Assembly (NCBI RefSeq): GCF_004363805.1
Contig: NZ_SNZP01000003.1
Location: forward strand, 1-64,000
DNA from: Paludibacterium purpuratum
GTDB lineage: Bacteria; Pseudomonadota; Gammaproteobacteria; Burkholderiales; Chromobacteriaceae
Reading direction: 5' to 3'
DNA length: 64,000 nt
A model generated the notes under the pieces. The model made no database searches. It had not been told where the DNA came from and worked only from the letters and a program-made list of their open reading frames with translations. The stretch's first letter is position 1, and each line of letters opens with the position of its first letter. Positions 27,218 through 36,221 of this stretch are shown piece by piece. The position numbers and the translations under genes are program-made.

Positions 27218-30205
27218 ATGAGTGTTCTTGATTTTCCGAGGCTGTATTTCAGAGGCCATGCCCGCGCGAACATACCGACCGCCAACCGTAACGAACACGG
27301 CCAGATCGATATGGCCAGCAACACGGTCCGCATGGCGGGTGCACCCTTCGATCTCGCGTTGCCGCCGACCGTGTTCCACCAATATCTGCAACAACTGGGG
27401 CCGCGCTTCGATGCCGAGGGGCATCCCGACGCCGACGGTATCTTCAGCCAGGCGGTCGGGTTCAACGCTTGCGGCAACAACCATTTCTCCTGGGAGGCGG
27501 TGACGGTCAGCGCGGTGCAGACGGACGTCGGCGCGCCGGTGACCGATGACGACCTGGTGGGGGCCCGGTTGTCGTTGTGGGGGCACTATAACGACTACCT
27601 GAGAACGACCTTCAACCGCGCTCGCTGGGTGGATAGCGATCCGACCCGACCCGACGCGGTGCAGATTTACGCCGGGCAGTTCGTCATCGGCGAGCGCGAG
27701 ACGGCCGCGCATGCGCCGTCGCTGTTTTCGGCCGACCTGGCGCAGGCGCACTCGGCACGCTGGGTGCACGGCAGTCATATCCTGGAGTTGCCCCAACATT
27801 TTTTGCGCGAGGATTTCGCCCGCGCCCGTCTGTTCCAGTTTTCGCTAGCAAAAGCCGACGCCCACTTCCTGTTCTCTCCCGAGGCCGAGCGCTTCACCGC
27901 CTTGACGCACTTGCGGCAGGCGATGGCGGATGAGTCGGTGCTGGGGCTGACGGTGCAGTACGCATTGTTCAATATGGCACCCCCGCCAGGGCCGAACTCG
28001 CCGGCCTTCTTCGAGCTGGTCGGCGTACTCGGCTTGTGGCGCAGAAACGAGCTGGCCACTTACCCGACCGGGCGTTTACTGCTGCCGCGCGATACGGCGC
28101 TCGGGCCGATGACGGTGCGTATCGGCGCCGAGCATGTGTCGTTCAATATGCCGACCAGTATTCCCTTCTCGGCGCGCAGCGCTAGCTGCGAGGGCCGTCC
28201 GACGCCGATGCTGGCCGCCAAACTGCCCTTGGGCGAGCTGGTGTTGCGCGATCAGCTCGGATGCGCAATCGCGCGCGTACCGCAAGCGGTGTATCTCGAC
28301 TATTGGCGCCATCATGGGGTACTGGACGTGGCGTGCTTGGCCGAGCCCGTCGGTGCGCTCAGCCTGCAAGGCGATTGGGTGCGCTGGGACGAGCAAGAGT
28401 GGGTTTCGCAGTCGGACAGCGACAATCTGTATTTGGAAGCGCCGGATCGTCGGCGCGGCCGGGTATTCCCGCAGGCGCTGACGGTTCAGAGCTACTGGCG
28501 CGGCGAACATCGGCCGTATCCGGCGTTGGCTTTGCGCGTGGAGGGCGAAGGGCAGGCGCAGGCGTCGGCGCTGGTGCGCGACAACGCCCTCGAAGTGACG
28601 CTCGCCGGCCAGCGGCCCGGTTGCGCGCGTCTGTACTTGGGCGATGGCGAAGCGTTTGTGCATCTGCGTGTCTTGCCAGACGATTGGCATCTGGCCGATA
28701 CCCCGGTCGAGGCGGTCGATTATGCCTTCCTGTACCGGCACGTCATGAGTTACTACGAACTGATCTATCCCTTCATGGCCGACAAGGTGTTCAGTCTGGC
28801 CGACCGGTGCAAGTGCGAAACCTACGCCCGGTTGATGTGGCAGATGTGCGACCCGCAAAACCGCGATAAAAGCTATTACATGCCCAGTACTCGCGAACTG
28901 TCCGAGCCGAAGGCCATGTTGTTCCTGAAATACCTGGCGCATGTCGAGGCGGCGGCCGCACCGGTTGTCACCGCAGCCGAACCGCCGGTTATCGGCGACA
29001 GGGCACAGCTGGTGGCGGCGTTGAAGACGGCGGTGGATCTAGAGTTGTCCATCATGCTGCAGTACGCGTTCGCCGGCTATTCGATTCCCTCCTATGCCCA
29101 GGGCCAGGCGCGCGTGGCATGCGGGCAATGGCAGCCGGCACAGCTCGCGCTGGCTTGCGGCAGCGGCGACCGCCGGCGCGATGGCGGTATGCGCGGCACT
29201 TTGCTGGAAATCGCGCATGAAGAAATGATCCACTACCTGGTGGTCAACAATCTGCTGATGGCCTTGGGCGAGCCGTTCTATCCGGGGCGTGCGCTGGTCG
29301 GCGAGGAGGCGCGACAGGTTTTCGGGCTGGATACCGAATTCGCCTTCGAGCCGTTTTCCGAACATGTGCTGGCCCGTTTCGTTCGCTGGGAATGGCCGAA
29401 CTTTATCCCCGCGCCCGGCCCCTCCATCGCCGGATTCTATGCCGCCATCCGCCAGGCGCTTGCGACGCTGCCGGCACTGTTCGTCGGCGTCGACGGCAAG
29501 TGCGGCGGCGAGCACCACCTCTTTCTGAACGAACTGACCAACCGCGCTTACCCGGCTTATCAATTGGATGTGTTCGACCGCGATAGCGCGTTGTTCGCCA
29601 TCGACTTCGTGACGGCGCAAGGCGAGGGCGCCGCATTGGACTCGGCGCATTTTGCCCAGTCGCATTTCCAGCGCTTGCGGCAGTTGAACAGCCAGTTGCT
29701 GCAACAACCGGTGCCGTTCGAACCGGCGCTGCCGGTACTGAAGAATCCGGTGCTGCGCGAGCGGGCGGGGTGCACGGTGGTGCTCGATGAGCAGGCCCGG
29801 ACATTGATGGCGCTCTATCAAGGCGGTTACGACTTGATGTTGCAGATGATGGCGCTGCATTTCGCACAGCGGCCGCTGGGCAGCCTGCGCCGCTCTCGGC
29901 TGATGAATGCCGCCATCGATCTCATGACCGGCTGGTTGCGACCGTTGTCGCTGGCCCTGATGCAATTGCCGTCCGGCGAGCCCGGTCGCTATGCCGGCCC
30001 GCCGGTGCCCGAGCCGATAGGCGCCGGCGTCGCCGACGATTATGTCGAAGGCTGTCGGATGTTGGCCGAGCGCTGTCGGGCGCTGAGCGCACAGGCGGTG
30101 GCCATGGCGCCTGGCGGACTCGGTGCCGCGCCACGGGAATTGTTGGACTTTTATACCCGTCAGCTGATGGATCTGGCTGACGGCAAGGTAACGAGAGAGG
30201 CTTAA
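27218..30205 (+). CDS. vioB: Iminophenylpyruvate-type dimer synthase VioB
   Basis: VioB is the large haem-containing enzyme that couples two molecules of indole-pyruvate imine; without VioE the product goes to chromopyrrolic acid. The 995-residue length matches C. violaceum VioB (998). The N-terminus begins MSVLDFPRLYFRGHARANI. A ferritin-like helical region is visible, with LVAALKTAVDLELSIMLQYAF near residue 600 and LEIAHEEMIHYL near 664. The ribosome site is weak. It starts 21 bases after vioA and abuts vioC with no gap. Confidence 0.96.
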   Translation: MSVLDFPRLYFRGHARANIPTANRNEHGQIDMASNTVRMAGAPFDLALPPTVFHQYLQQLGPRFDAEGHPDADGIFSQAVGFNACGNNHFSWEAVTVSAVQTDVGAPVTDDDLVGARLSLWGHYNDYLRTTFNRARWVDSDPTRPDAVQIYAGQFVIGERETAAHAPSLFSADLAQAHSARWVHGSHILELPQHFLREDFARARLFQFSLAKADAHFLFSPEAERFTALTHLRQAMADESVLGLTVQYALFNMAPPPGPNSPAFFELVGVLGLWRRNELATYPTGRLLLPRDTALGPMTVRIGAEHVSFNMPTSIPFSARSASCEGRPTPMLAAKLPLGELVLRDQLGCAIARVPQAVYLDYWRHHGVLDVACLAEPVGALSLQGDWVRWDEQEWVSQSDSDNLYLEAPDRRRGRVFPQALTVQSYWRGEHRPYPALALRVEGEGQAQASALVRDNALEVTLAGQRPGCARLYLGDGEAFVHLRVLPDDWHLADTPVEAVDYAFLYRHVMSYYELIYPFMADKVFSLADRCKCETYARLMWQMCDPQNRDKSYYMPSTRELSEPKAMLFLKYLAHVEAAAAPVVTAAEPPVIGDRAQLVAALKTAVDLELSIMLQYAFAGYSIPSYAQGQARVACGQWQPAQLALACGSGDRRRDGGMRGTLLEIAHEEMIHYLVVNNLLMALGEPFYPGRALVGEEARQVFGLDTEFAFEPFSEHVLARFVRWEWPNFIPAPGPSIAGFYAAIRQALATLPALFVGVDGKCGGEHHLFLNELTNRAYPAYQLDVFDRDSALFAIDFVTAQGEGAALDSAHFAQSHFQRLRQLNSQLLQQPVPFEPALPVLKNPVLRERAGCTVVLDEQARTLMALYQGGYDLMLQMMALHFAQRPLGSLRRSRLMNAAIDLMTGWLRPLSLALMQLPSGEPGRYAGPPVPEPIGAGVADDYVEGCRMLAERCRALSAQAVAMAPGGLGAAPRELLDFYTRQLMDLADGKVTREA

Positions 30206-31495
30206 ATGCAGAAAGTGATCATTGTCGGAGGCGGACTGGCCGGCGGGTTGACGGCGATCTATCTGGCGCGGCGCGGTTTTCATGTGCACGTGGTGGAAAA
30301 ACGCGGCGATCCGCTCTGCGATATCGGCGGATACGTCGATACGGTCAGTTCTCGCGCCATCGGCGTCAGCATGACGGTACGCGGCATCCAGGCGGTGCTG
30401 GCCGCCGGCATCCCGCGCGACCAACTGGAGCAGTGCGGCGAGCGTATCGTCGGTATGGCTTTCTGTGTCGGCGGTAAATACCGGGTGCGCGATTTGCGGC
30501 CGCAAGAGGAGATGTACCCGCTGTCGTTGAACCGGGCGGCCTTTCAGCGCTTGCTGAATACCCACGCCGTGGCGCTTGGCGTGACCTACGATTTCGAGCA
30601 GAAATGCCTGGACGTCGACCTGGAGGAGAAGTCGGTGCTGCTGCAGGCCGCGGACGGCCAGATACGACGCCTGCAAGGCGACTGGATCATCGGCGCGGAC
30701 GGCGCTTATTCCGCCGTGCGCCAGGCCATGCAAAATAGCCTGCGGCGCTTCGAGTTCCAGCAGACTTTCTTCCGCCATGGTTACAAGACCCTGGTGTTGC
30801 CCGATGCCGAAGCGTTGGGATTCCGCAAAGACCTGCTGTATTTCTTCGGCATGGATTCGAAAGGCTTGTTCGCCGGGCGGGCGGCGACCATTCCCGATGG
30901 CAGCGTCAGCATTGCGGTCTGCCTGCCTTATCACGGCGAACCCAGTCTGGCATCCGAAGACCGGACGTCGATGAAGACGTTCTTCAGCCAGTATTTCATC
31001 GGTTTGCCGCAATGGGCGCTCGACGAGATGTTGGCGCAGTTCCTGGTCAAACCCAGCAACGACCTCATCAATGTCCGTTCCAGCACTTTCCATTACAAGC
31101 ACCACGCCCTGCTGCTGGGCGACGCGGCGCACGCTACCGCGCCTTTCCTGGGGCAGGGGATGAATATGGCGTTGGAAGACGCGCGCAGCCTCGATAGCCT
31201 GTTGGATCAATACGGTAACGATCTGCTCCGGGTGCTGCCGGCATTCACGCAGCAACGCAAGGTGCAGGCCGATGCGATGCAGGACATGGCGCGCGCCAAT
31301 TACGACGTCTTAAGTAGCGCCAGCCCGATCTTTTTCTTGCGCACTCGTTATACGCGCTACATGCACCGGAAATTTCCCCGGCATTTTCCGCCGGACATGG
31401 CCGATAAGCTGTACTTCACCGCAGTACCGTACGACGTGTTGCAGCAAATTCAGCGCAAGCAGAACGTTTGGTACAAATTTGGGAGAGTCAACTGA
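30206..31495 (+). CDS. vioC: FAD-dependent oxygenase VioC
   Basis: VioC hydroxylates C-2 of the oxindole-forming ring, converting protoviolaceinic or proviolacein intermediates to the deoxyviolacein and violacein series. The 429-residue length equals the C. violaceum enzyme. The FAD fold is at the start (IIVGGGLAGGL, near 5-15), and the second FAD motif GDAAHATAPFLGQGMNMAL is near 304-322. The ATG lies directly after the vioB TAA; the last base of its TGA is the first base of vioD. Confidence 0.96.
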   Translation: MQKVIIVGGGLAGGLTAIYLARRGFHVHVVEKRGDPLCDIGGYVDTVSSRAIGVSMTVRGIQAVLAAGIPRDQLEQCGERIVGMAFCVGGKYRVRDLRPQEEMYPLSLNRAAFQRLLNTHAVALGVTYDFEQKCLDVDLEEKSVLLQAADGQIRRLQGDWIIGADGAYSAVRQAMQNSLRRFEFQQTFFRHGYKTLVLPDAEALGFRKDLLYFFGMDSKGLFAGRAATIPDGSVSIAVCLPYHGEPSLASEDRTSMKTFFSQYFIGLPQWALDEMLAQFLVKPSNDLINVRSSTFHYKHHALLLGDAAHATAPFLGQGMNMALEDARSLDSLLDQYGNDLLRVLPAFTQQRKVQADAMQDMARANYDVLSSASPIFFLRTRYTRYMHRKFPRHFPPDMADKLYFTAVPYDVLQQIQRKQNVWYKFGRVN

Positions 31496-32616
31496 TGAAT
31501 ATTCTGGTTATTGGTGCGGGCCCGGCGGGGTTGGTATTTGCCAGTCAACTGAAATTGGCTCGGCCCGACTGGCGTATCCGCATGATCGAAAAGCAGGATC
31601 CGGAGTCGGTGACCGGCTGGGGGGTGGTGCTGCCAGGCCGGCCCGGCCAGCATCCGGCCAACCCCTTGTCTTATCTGGATGATGCCGACACGCTGAATCC
31701 GCAGTTCCTGGAGGAATTCCAATTCGTCCATGGCGATCAATCGAGCCGGATGCCGATCGGCGTGCTGATGTGCGGTGTCGGGCGGCGCGGCCTGGTACAT
31801 GCGTTGCGGGCGAAATGCCAGTCGCTCGGCATTGAAATTCGTTACGGCGCCGCGCCGACGAACGTGACCGACGGCGTCGGCGGCGAGTTCGACCTGGTCG
31901 TCGTCGCCAATGGCGTCGGCCACAAGCATGACGGCATGGCCGAGGCGCTGCGGCCGCGGTTGGAGTACGGCGGCAATCGCTACATCTGGTATGGCACCAC
32001 GCGGCTTTTCGACCAGATGAACCTGATTTTCCGGGCGCACGAGACCGGCACGTTCGTCGCGCATGCCTATCGCTATGCCGACCGGATGAGTACTTTCATC
32101 GTCGAGTGTAGTGCCGCGACCCATGCCTGTGCCGGACTCGAACGGATGTCGGAACGAGAGTCGGCGACCTTCATCTCCGATGTCTTCCAGTCGACCCTGC
32201 GCGGGCATGCCCTGCTGGGCCAGCCTGCGCAGGGCTGGCGCCAGTTCATGACGCTCAGCCATGAAACCGCCGCCGAAGGCCGTCTGGCGCTGTTGGGCGA
32301 TGCCTTGCAATCCGGGCATTTCTCCATTGGCCATGGCACGACCATGGCGGTGGTCGAGGCCCAGCTGTTGGTGAAGGCGCTGTGTACCGAAGCCGATCTG
32401 CCCGCTGCGTTGGCCAATTTCAATGCGCACGTGCTACCGCTGGTGCAACTGTTCAAGTCGCATGCCGATTGCAGCCGGTTGTGGTTCGAGACCATCGATG
32501 AACGCATGCACCTGAATCATGCCGAACTGGCGCAGCACTTCGATGCCCGGCGCAAGGCGTTGCCGCCGCTGCCCGAGGCACTGGGGCGCGAGCTTGGCTA
32601 CGCGCTGGCCCGCTAG
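31495..32616 (+). CDS. vioD: FAD-dependent tryptophan-ring hydroxylase VioD
   Basis: VioD hydroxylates the 5-position of one indole ring in protodeoxyviolaceinic acid, the step that makes violacein rather than deoxyviolacein. The 373-residue length equals that in C. violaceum. The FAD motif ILVIGAGPAGL is at residues 3-13, and LLGDALQSGHFSIGHGTT at about 265-282 is the second FAD motif. The ATG at 31495 shares a base with the vioC stop (TGATG). The longer upstream frame to 31468 lies in vioC and is rejected. Confidence 0.96.
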   Translation: MNILVIGAGPAGLVFASQLKLARPDWRIRMIEKQDPESVTGWGVVLPGRPGQHPANPLSYLDDADTLNPQFLEEFQFVHGDQSSRMPIGVLMCGVGRRGLVHALRAKCQSLGIEIRYGAAPTNVTDGVGGEFDLVVVANGVGHKHDGMAEALRPRLEYGGNRYIWYGTTRLFDQMNLIFRAHETGTFVAHAYRYADRMSTFIVECSAATHACAGLERMSERESATFISDVFQSTLRGHALLGQPAQGWRQFMTLSHETAAEGRLALLGDALQSGHFSIGHGTTMAVVEAQLLVKALCTEADLPAALANFNAHVLPLVQLFKSHADCSRLWFETIDERMHLNHAELAQHFDARRKALPPLPEALGRELGYALAR

Positions 32617-32625
32617 GAGATGGCG

Positions 32626-33207
32626 ATGACCCGGATTCCGCCGCTACTGCCTCAGCAATGGAGCAGTGCCTACATCTCGTATTGGTCGCCGATGATGCCG
32701 GAGGATCAAATCAGCTCTGGTTATTGCTGGTTCGATTACACGCGCAATCTCTGTCGTATCGATGGTCTGTTCAATCCTTGGTCCGAACGTACGACCGGTT
32801 ACCGCTTGTGGATGTCGGAAACCGGCAATGCCAGCGCGCGCCGCACGCATAAGCAGAAGGTGGCCTATGGCCGCGACGGCGTCGAGCTCAGCGCTCAGCC
32901 GCTGGCGGAGGAGTCCGCGTTATTCGAGCAGTTGTACTTGCCCCAGGGGGTGTTGCGCGAGCACCGGGCACGTCACGATGGCCGGCACGAAGTGCTGGGG
33001 TTGGTTGCCGATGCCTGGACTTACCAGCGGCCGGGCAAAGGGCCGGCGACCTTGTTCCTCAAGGCCGACACCGATTTACTGCTGCGCATGGTGACCGGCG
33101 ACGCCGACGGGCATGCCTCGGTGCGGGATTTTCCCAATTTATGCACCCGGTCGATTCCGGCATGGATCTTCGCCGCCGATGCGGCGGGCAGGTCAGATTT
33201 TGCCTAG
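32626..33207 (+). CDS. vioE: Violacein biosynthesis enzyme VioE
   Basis: VioE shifts the indole of the VioB product by a 1,2 rearrangement to give protodeoxyviolaceinic acid; it has no cofactor and a LolA/LolB-like fold. The 193-residue protein carries WSSAYISYWSPMMPEDQ near the N-terminus, YCWFDYTRNLCRIDGLFNPW, and TYQRPGKGPATLFLKA, as in C. violaceum VioE (191 aa). The ATG at 32626 has TAGGAG at proper spacing; the ATG at 32620 is too close to that site. It is the last gene of the operon, and no clear terminator follows it. Confidence 0.96.
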   Translation: MTRIPPLLPQQWSSAYISYWSPMMPEDQISSGYCWFDYTRNLCRIDGLFNPWSERTTGYRLWMSETGNASARRTHKQKVAYGRDGVELSAQPLAEESALFEQLYLPQGVLREHRARHDGRHEVLGLVADAWTYQRPGKGPATLFLKADTDLLLRMVTGDADGHASVRDFPNLCTRSIPAWIFAADAAGRSDFA

Positions 33208-33245
33208 TTGGGCGTCGGCATGGATAATGAGGCATCCTCGTCTGA

Positions 33246-34205
33246 ATGATCGTTGCCGTGAACCCCACTCTCACCACTGATATCGATCAGGCCTGCGCGC
33301 GTCTGCGTTCGGGCCTGCTGGTCGCCATACCCACCGAAACCGTCTACGGTTTGGCGGCGGATGCCTGCAATCTGGACGCGGTGCAAAAAGTCTTCAAGCT
33401 CAAGCGCCGTCCGGCCAGCAACCCGCTCATCGTGCACTTGGCCGATGCCGCGCAGTCCGACAATTGGGTCAAGTCGGTGCCGGTCGCCGCAGAGCGCCTG
33501 ATGAAAACGTTCTGGCCCGGCCCGCTGACCCTGGTGCTGCCGGCGGCCGATCATGTGTCGCGCGTGATTACCGCCGGTCAGGGCAGCGTGGCCTTGCGCG
33601 TGCCTTCGCACCCGCAGGCGCGCGAACTGCTGCGGCGTTTCGGCGGCGGCCTGGTGGCGCCGTCGGCTAATCGCTATATGTCGATCAGTCCGACCTCGGC
33701 GGAACATGTGGCACGCCAGTTCGCCGGCGAGGATTTGCTGATTCTGGATGGGGGCGTTTGCAAGGTGGGGCTGGAGTCGACCATCGTCGGGCTGTTGCCC
33801 GGCGAGCCGCCGCGTCTGTTGCGCCATGGCATGATCGCCGTGACCGAGCTGGAAGCGGTGTTGGGCAGTAAATTGGTCGTGGGTGCTCACGGCGGCTTGC
33901 GCGTCCCGGGACAGCACCACCGGCATTATGCGCCGCATACCCCAGCCTGGCGTTTCGATACGCCGCCGCACGATGCGCTGGCCGATGCCGCCACCGCCTG
34001 GCTGTGGTGCGGCGGCGCCATACCGAGCGCCGGTCCGGCGCTGGATCTGGGCGCCGACCCCAAGGCTTACGCGCGAGCGCTGTACGATGCGCTCTACCAG
34101 CTCGACCATCTGGCCGCGGCGCGGCTGATGATCCAGACACCACCCGATTCGCCGGCCTGGGCGGCGGTGCACGACCGGCTCAATCGTGCGAGCCAGCCGC
34201 TCTAG
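33246..34205 (+). CDS. L-threonylcarbamoyladenylate synthase (Sua5 type)
   Basis: This enzyme makes the threonylcarbamoyl-AMP used to put t6A on tRNAs that read ANN codons. The 319-residue protein has an N-terminal YrdC/TsaC domain (about 12-205) with PTETVYGLAADA, KRRPASNPLIVHL and KVGLESTIVGLL, and a C-terminal Sua5 domain (about 220-319) with VPGQHHRHYAPHTP. The long form with the Sua5 domain is distinct from the short TsaC. The Shine-Dalgarno site is weak. It follows vioE by 38 bases, so read-through from the vio operon is possible. Confidence 0.93.
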   Translation: MIVAVNPTLTTDIDQACARLRSGLLVAIPTETVYGLAADACNLDAVQKVFKLKRRPASNPLIVHLADAAQSDNWVKSVPVAAERLMKTFWPGPLTLVLPAADHVSRVITAGQGSVALRVPSHPQARELLRRFGGGLVAPSANRYMSISPTSAEHVARQFAGEDLLILDGGVCKVGLESTIVGLLPGEPPRLLRHGMIAVTELEAVLGSKLVVGAHGGLRVPGQHHRHYAPHTPAWRFDTPPHDALADAATAWLWCGGAIPSAGPALDLGADPKAYARALYDALYQLDHLAAARLMIQTPPDSPAWAAVHDRLNRASQPL

Positions 34206-34282
34206 GCAGGTATTTGGCGGATGAAGTGCTACATTCGAAAGGTTCGCCCATCTCGATGAGGGGGCCTTTAGAGGAGATCCGC

Positions 34283-34738
34283 ATGAATGCCAAAGACAGC
34301 ACCAAGGCCATTGCCGCGTTGAACCACATAATGGAGCTGGAACTTGCCGGGGTGGTGAAGTATACCCACTACGCCTTGATGGTCTACGGTTACAACCGTA
34401 TCCCCATCGTCTCCTGGCTCAAGGACAACGCCACCGAGAGTCTCGATCATGCGCGCCGCGCCGGCGAGATGGTGACTTTGCTCGGCGGTCATCCTTCGTT
34501 GAAAATCGGCGCGTTGCTGGAAACCGAGCGCCACGACATCGGCGACATTCTGCGCGAGAGCTTGCAGCATGAGCAAAAGGCGCTCGACGCTTACTACGAG
34601 CTGCTGAAGATCAGTGTCGAAAAGTCGGTGCTGTTGGAGGAGTACGCGCGCGAGATGATCGTGCAGGAAGAGCTACATCTCGACGAGGTCAATAAGATGT
34701 TGCGCGCGCCGGGCGCCACCGCGCCATTCGCCGAGTGA
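34283..34738 (+). CDS. Ferritin-like/bacterioferritin protein
   Basis: A 151-residue four-helix protein beginning MNAKDSTKAIAALNHIMELE. Glutamate and histidine ligands fit a diiron site: E near 18-20, ESLDHA near 51-56, and EELHLDEV near 133-140. Proteins of this size and pattern include bacterioferritins that store iron or remove it to limit oxidative damage; no haem ligand can be assigned with certainty. GAGGAG lies 7 bases before the ATG at 34283. It stands alone after the Sua5 gene. Confidence 0.85.
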   Translation: MNAKDSTKAIAALNHIMELELAGVVKYTHYALMVYGYNRIPIVSWLKDNATESLDHARRAGEMVTLLGGHPSLKIGALLETERHDIGDILRESLQHEQKALDAYYELLKISVEKSVLLEEYAREMIVQEELHLDEVNKMLRAPGATAPFAE

Positions 34739-34745
34739 CGTATCG

Positions 34746-34777
34746 CTGACCGGCGGCGGCTTGTCGCCGCCGGTCAG
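34746..34777. terminator. Bidirectional hairpin between convergent genes
   Basis: A perfect 13-bp stem, CTGACCGGCGGCG with CGCCGCCGGTCAG, closes a 6-base loop. It lies between the ferritin-like gene (plus) and the glycosyltransferase (minus). U-tracts are poor in both directions (AAACCTTTT lies further downstream), so it may be only partly effective. Confidence 0.6.
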
Positions 34778-34789
34778 TGTCTGTCGACC

Positions 34790-35794
34790 CTAAACCTTTT
34801 CTCGTTTTTGCCGCCGGCGCAGCTGGTAGTTGAGGAACACTCGCCCCAGCGACGGGTGCAAGAGCGGCAACCCCACCCATTTCCTCTGTCCCTGATCGAT
34901 CGGCAGCTTGCGCAGCGCGCCCAACGTCAGTTCGCCGTCGATTTTCAGGCTGGCCAGCAGGCGCTGGTAGAGGAACTCGTCCAGCGATTGATCTCGGATC
35001 AGATCCTTGAAGCCCTCGCGGCCGAGAAAGCGGGCCGCCAGTTGCTGGAATTCCGCGCGCAAAGCCGGCCAGTGATGGCTCTGCTGCAGGGTGTCCTTGA
35101 TGCGTTGCACGATGGTGATGCGATCTTCCACCAGGAAGGGGGCATATTGCGCGCGAATGCCTCGTTGGCGTTGGCGGCAACCGTACAGCGCCAGCGGCAC
35201 GACTTGCAGCCGGGAGATCGACGCCATCAGGCGCACGGAAAACTCCAGATCCTCGTAGACCAGCCCCTCGGCGAAACGCATCTTGCCCAGACTTTCGCGG
35301 CGATACAGCCGGCAGCACACGCTGGCCGGCAATTCGCCGGTCAACAGCGCGCGCAGGGCTTCCGGTCCCGGCAAGCCTTTGCTGGCCACGGTATAAGTCG
35401 GCGGAAAGTTGCATGGGGTGCCATCGGCAAACCCGTGCATCCAGCACTGTACGACATCGGCATTGCTGTTTTCGGCGGCGTTGACCAAGGTATGCAGGAA
35501 AGTGGGATGCCACAGGTCGTCGGCATCGACAAAAGCAATGAAACGGCCGCGTGTCTGTTCCATGCCCGTGTTGCGCGCGGCGCCCACGCCGCCGCGCTGG
35601 CGGCGGGCATAGCGCAACCGGGTGTCGGCGGCAATCAGCGATCGCAGGCGCACAGGGGTTTCGTCGCTGCTGCCGTCATCGACGATGATCAGTTCGAAGT
35701 TGGTGAACGTTTGCGCCGTGATCGAGCGCAAGGTGGTCTCCAGGTAACTGAGATCGTTGTAGCTGGGAAGGATGATGGAAACGATGGGCTGCAT
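34790..35794 (-). CDS. Family 2 glycosyltransferase
   Basis: The 334-residue protein has a GT-A fold with VSIILPSYNDLSYLETTLRS at the start, IIVDDGSSDET near 36, and the DXD metal site in FVDADDLWHP near 90. Such enzymes transfer sugars from nucleotide donors to surface polysaccharides or lipids; donor and acceptor cannot be read from sequence. The C-terminal 100 residues are basic and may touch membrane or substrate. The ATG at 35794 (MQPIVSIIL) is preferred over a TTG at 35806; the site is weak. It is a lone gene, not part of a visible polysaccharide cluster. Confidence 0.88.
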   Translation of the reverse strand: MQPIVSIILPSYNDLSYLETTLRSITAQTFTNFELIIVDDGSSDETPVRLRSLIAADTRLRYARRQRGGVGAARNTGMEQTRGRFIAFVDADDLWHPTFLHTLVNAAENSNADVVQCWMHGFADGTPCNFPPTYTVASKGLPGPEALRALLTGELPASVCCRLYRRESLGKMRFAEGLVYEDLEFSVRLMASISRLQVVPLALYGCRQRQRGIRAQYAPFLVEDRITIVQRIKDTLQQSHHWPALRAEFQQLAARFLGREGFKDLIRDQSLDEFLYQRLLASLKIDGELTLGALRKLPIDQGQRKWVGLPLLHPSLGRVFLNYQLRRRQKREKV

Positions 35795-35937
35795 GGCAAA
35801 CCGCAAAAATGGAATGATTATCCATGCTCATCGGGTTACAAACAAGGCTGGCAGAACATTTTGGCATGGGATAGCCATCAACGATCGATCGATGCGGCGC
35901 GGGATGGCGGTAAATGAAAACGAATGGGGTAAATGCC

Positions 35938-35960
35938 TTTTTTACGCCATTTTTATATTC
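35938..35960 (+). promoter_or_regulatory. Candidate KdpE-binding T-rich element
   Basis: TTTTTTACGCC (35938-35948) runs directly into ATTTTTATATT (35949-35959). As I recall it, the E. coli KdpE site is a T-rich pair of the same two blocks in the opposite order. It is about 82 bases before the first gene of the kdp operon, in the AT-rich upstream region. TATATT (35954-35959) could also act as a -10. Confidence 0.4.
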
Positions 35961-36041
35961 AAATAAGTAAGGTTCGACCATGGATGATCAGGCGGGTGCG
36001 AGTCGGTATTGCCCGCCATGGATAAACAAGGAGAGATCGCG

Positions 36042-36134
36042 ATGGATCTGATCTACGTAGGTTTGACGCTGTTGTTCGCGCTGTTGACCTTCCTGCTGAT
36101 CGCAGGTTGCGCGCGTTTGGGGGGCAAGTCATGA
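36042..36134 (+). CDS. Small membrane peptide at the head of the kdp operon
   Basis: A 30-residue frame starts ATG at 36042 with AAGGAGA at good spacing. It reads MDLIYVGLTLLFALLTFLLI then [10 protein letters not shown], one membrane helix. Its TGA overlaps the kdpF ATG (ATGA), so the two are probably translationally coupled. I believe similar short proteins occur before kdpF in other proteobacteria, but I do not know their role. It is too short for most gene finders. Confidence 0.75.
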   Translation: MDLIYVGLTLLFALLTFLLIAGCARLGGKS

Positions 36135-36220
36135 GCTTGATTTATCTGTTGAGCGCCGCCTCGGCCATCGGGCTATTGGTGTACCTGATTTATGCGCTGT
36201 TGAAACCGGAGAATTTCTAA
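36131..36220 (+). CDS. kdpF: Kdp ATPase small subunit KdpF
   Basis: KdpF is a single-helix peptide that stabilises the KdpABC complex. The 29-residue product [20 protein letters not shown] then YALLKPENF ends in the typical KPENF. It overlaps the peptide upstream by 4 bases and is followed by kdpA after one base. Confidence 0.9.
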   Translation: MSLIYLLSAASAIGLLVYLIYALLKPENF

Positions 36221-36221
36221 C

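Noticed and set aside
30207-31255. 738-residue minus-strand frame opposite vioB/vioC
   Set aside because: It is a mirror frame of well-identified vio genes with high His/Gln/Arg content and no recognisable domain.
35882-35893. GATCGATCGAT repeat before the kdp operon as an origin-like or methylation cluster
   Set aside because: It is a short local repeat of a common tetranucleotide and is not accompanied by DnaA boxes.
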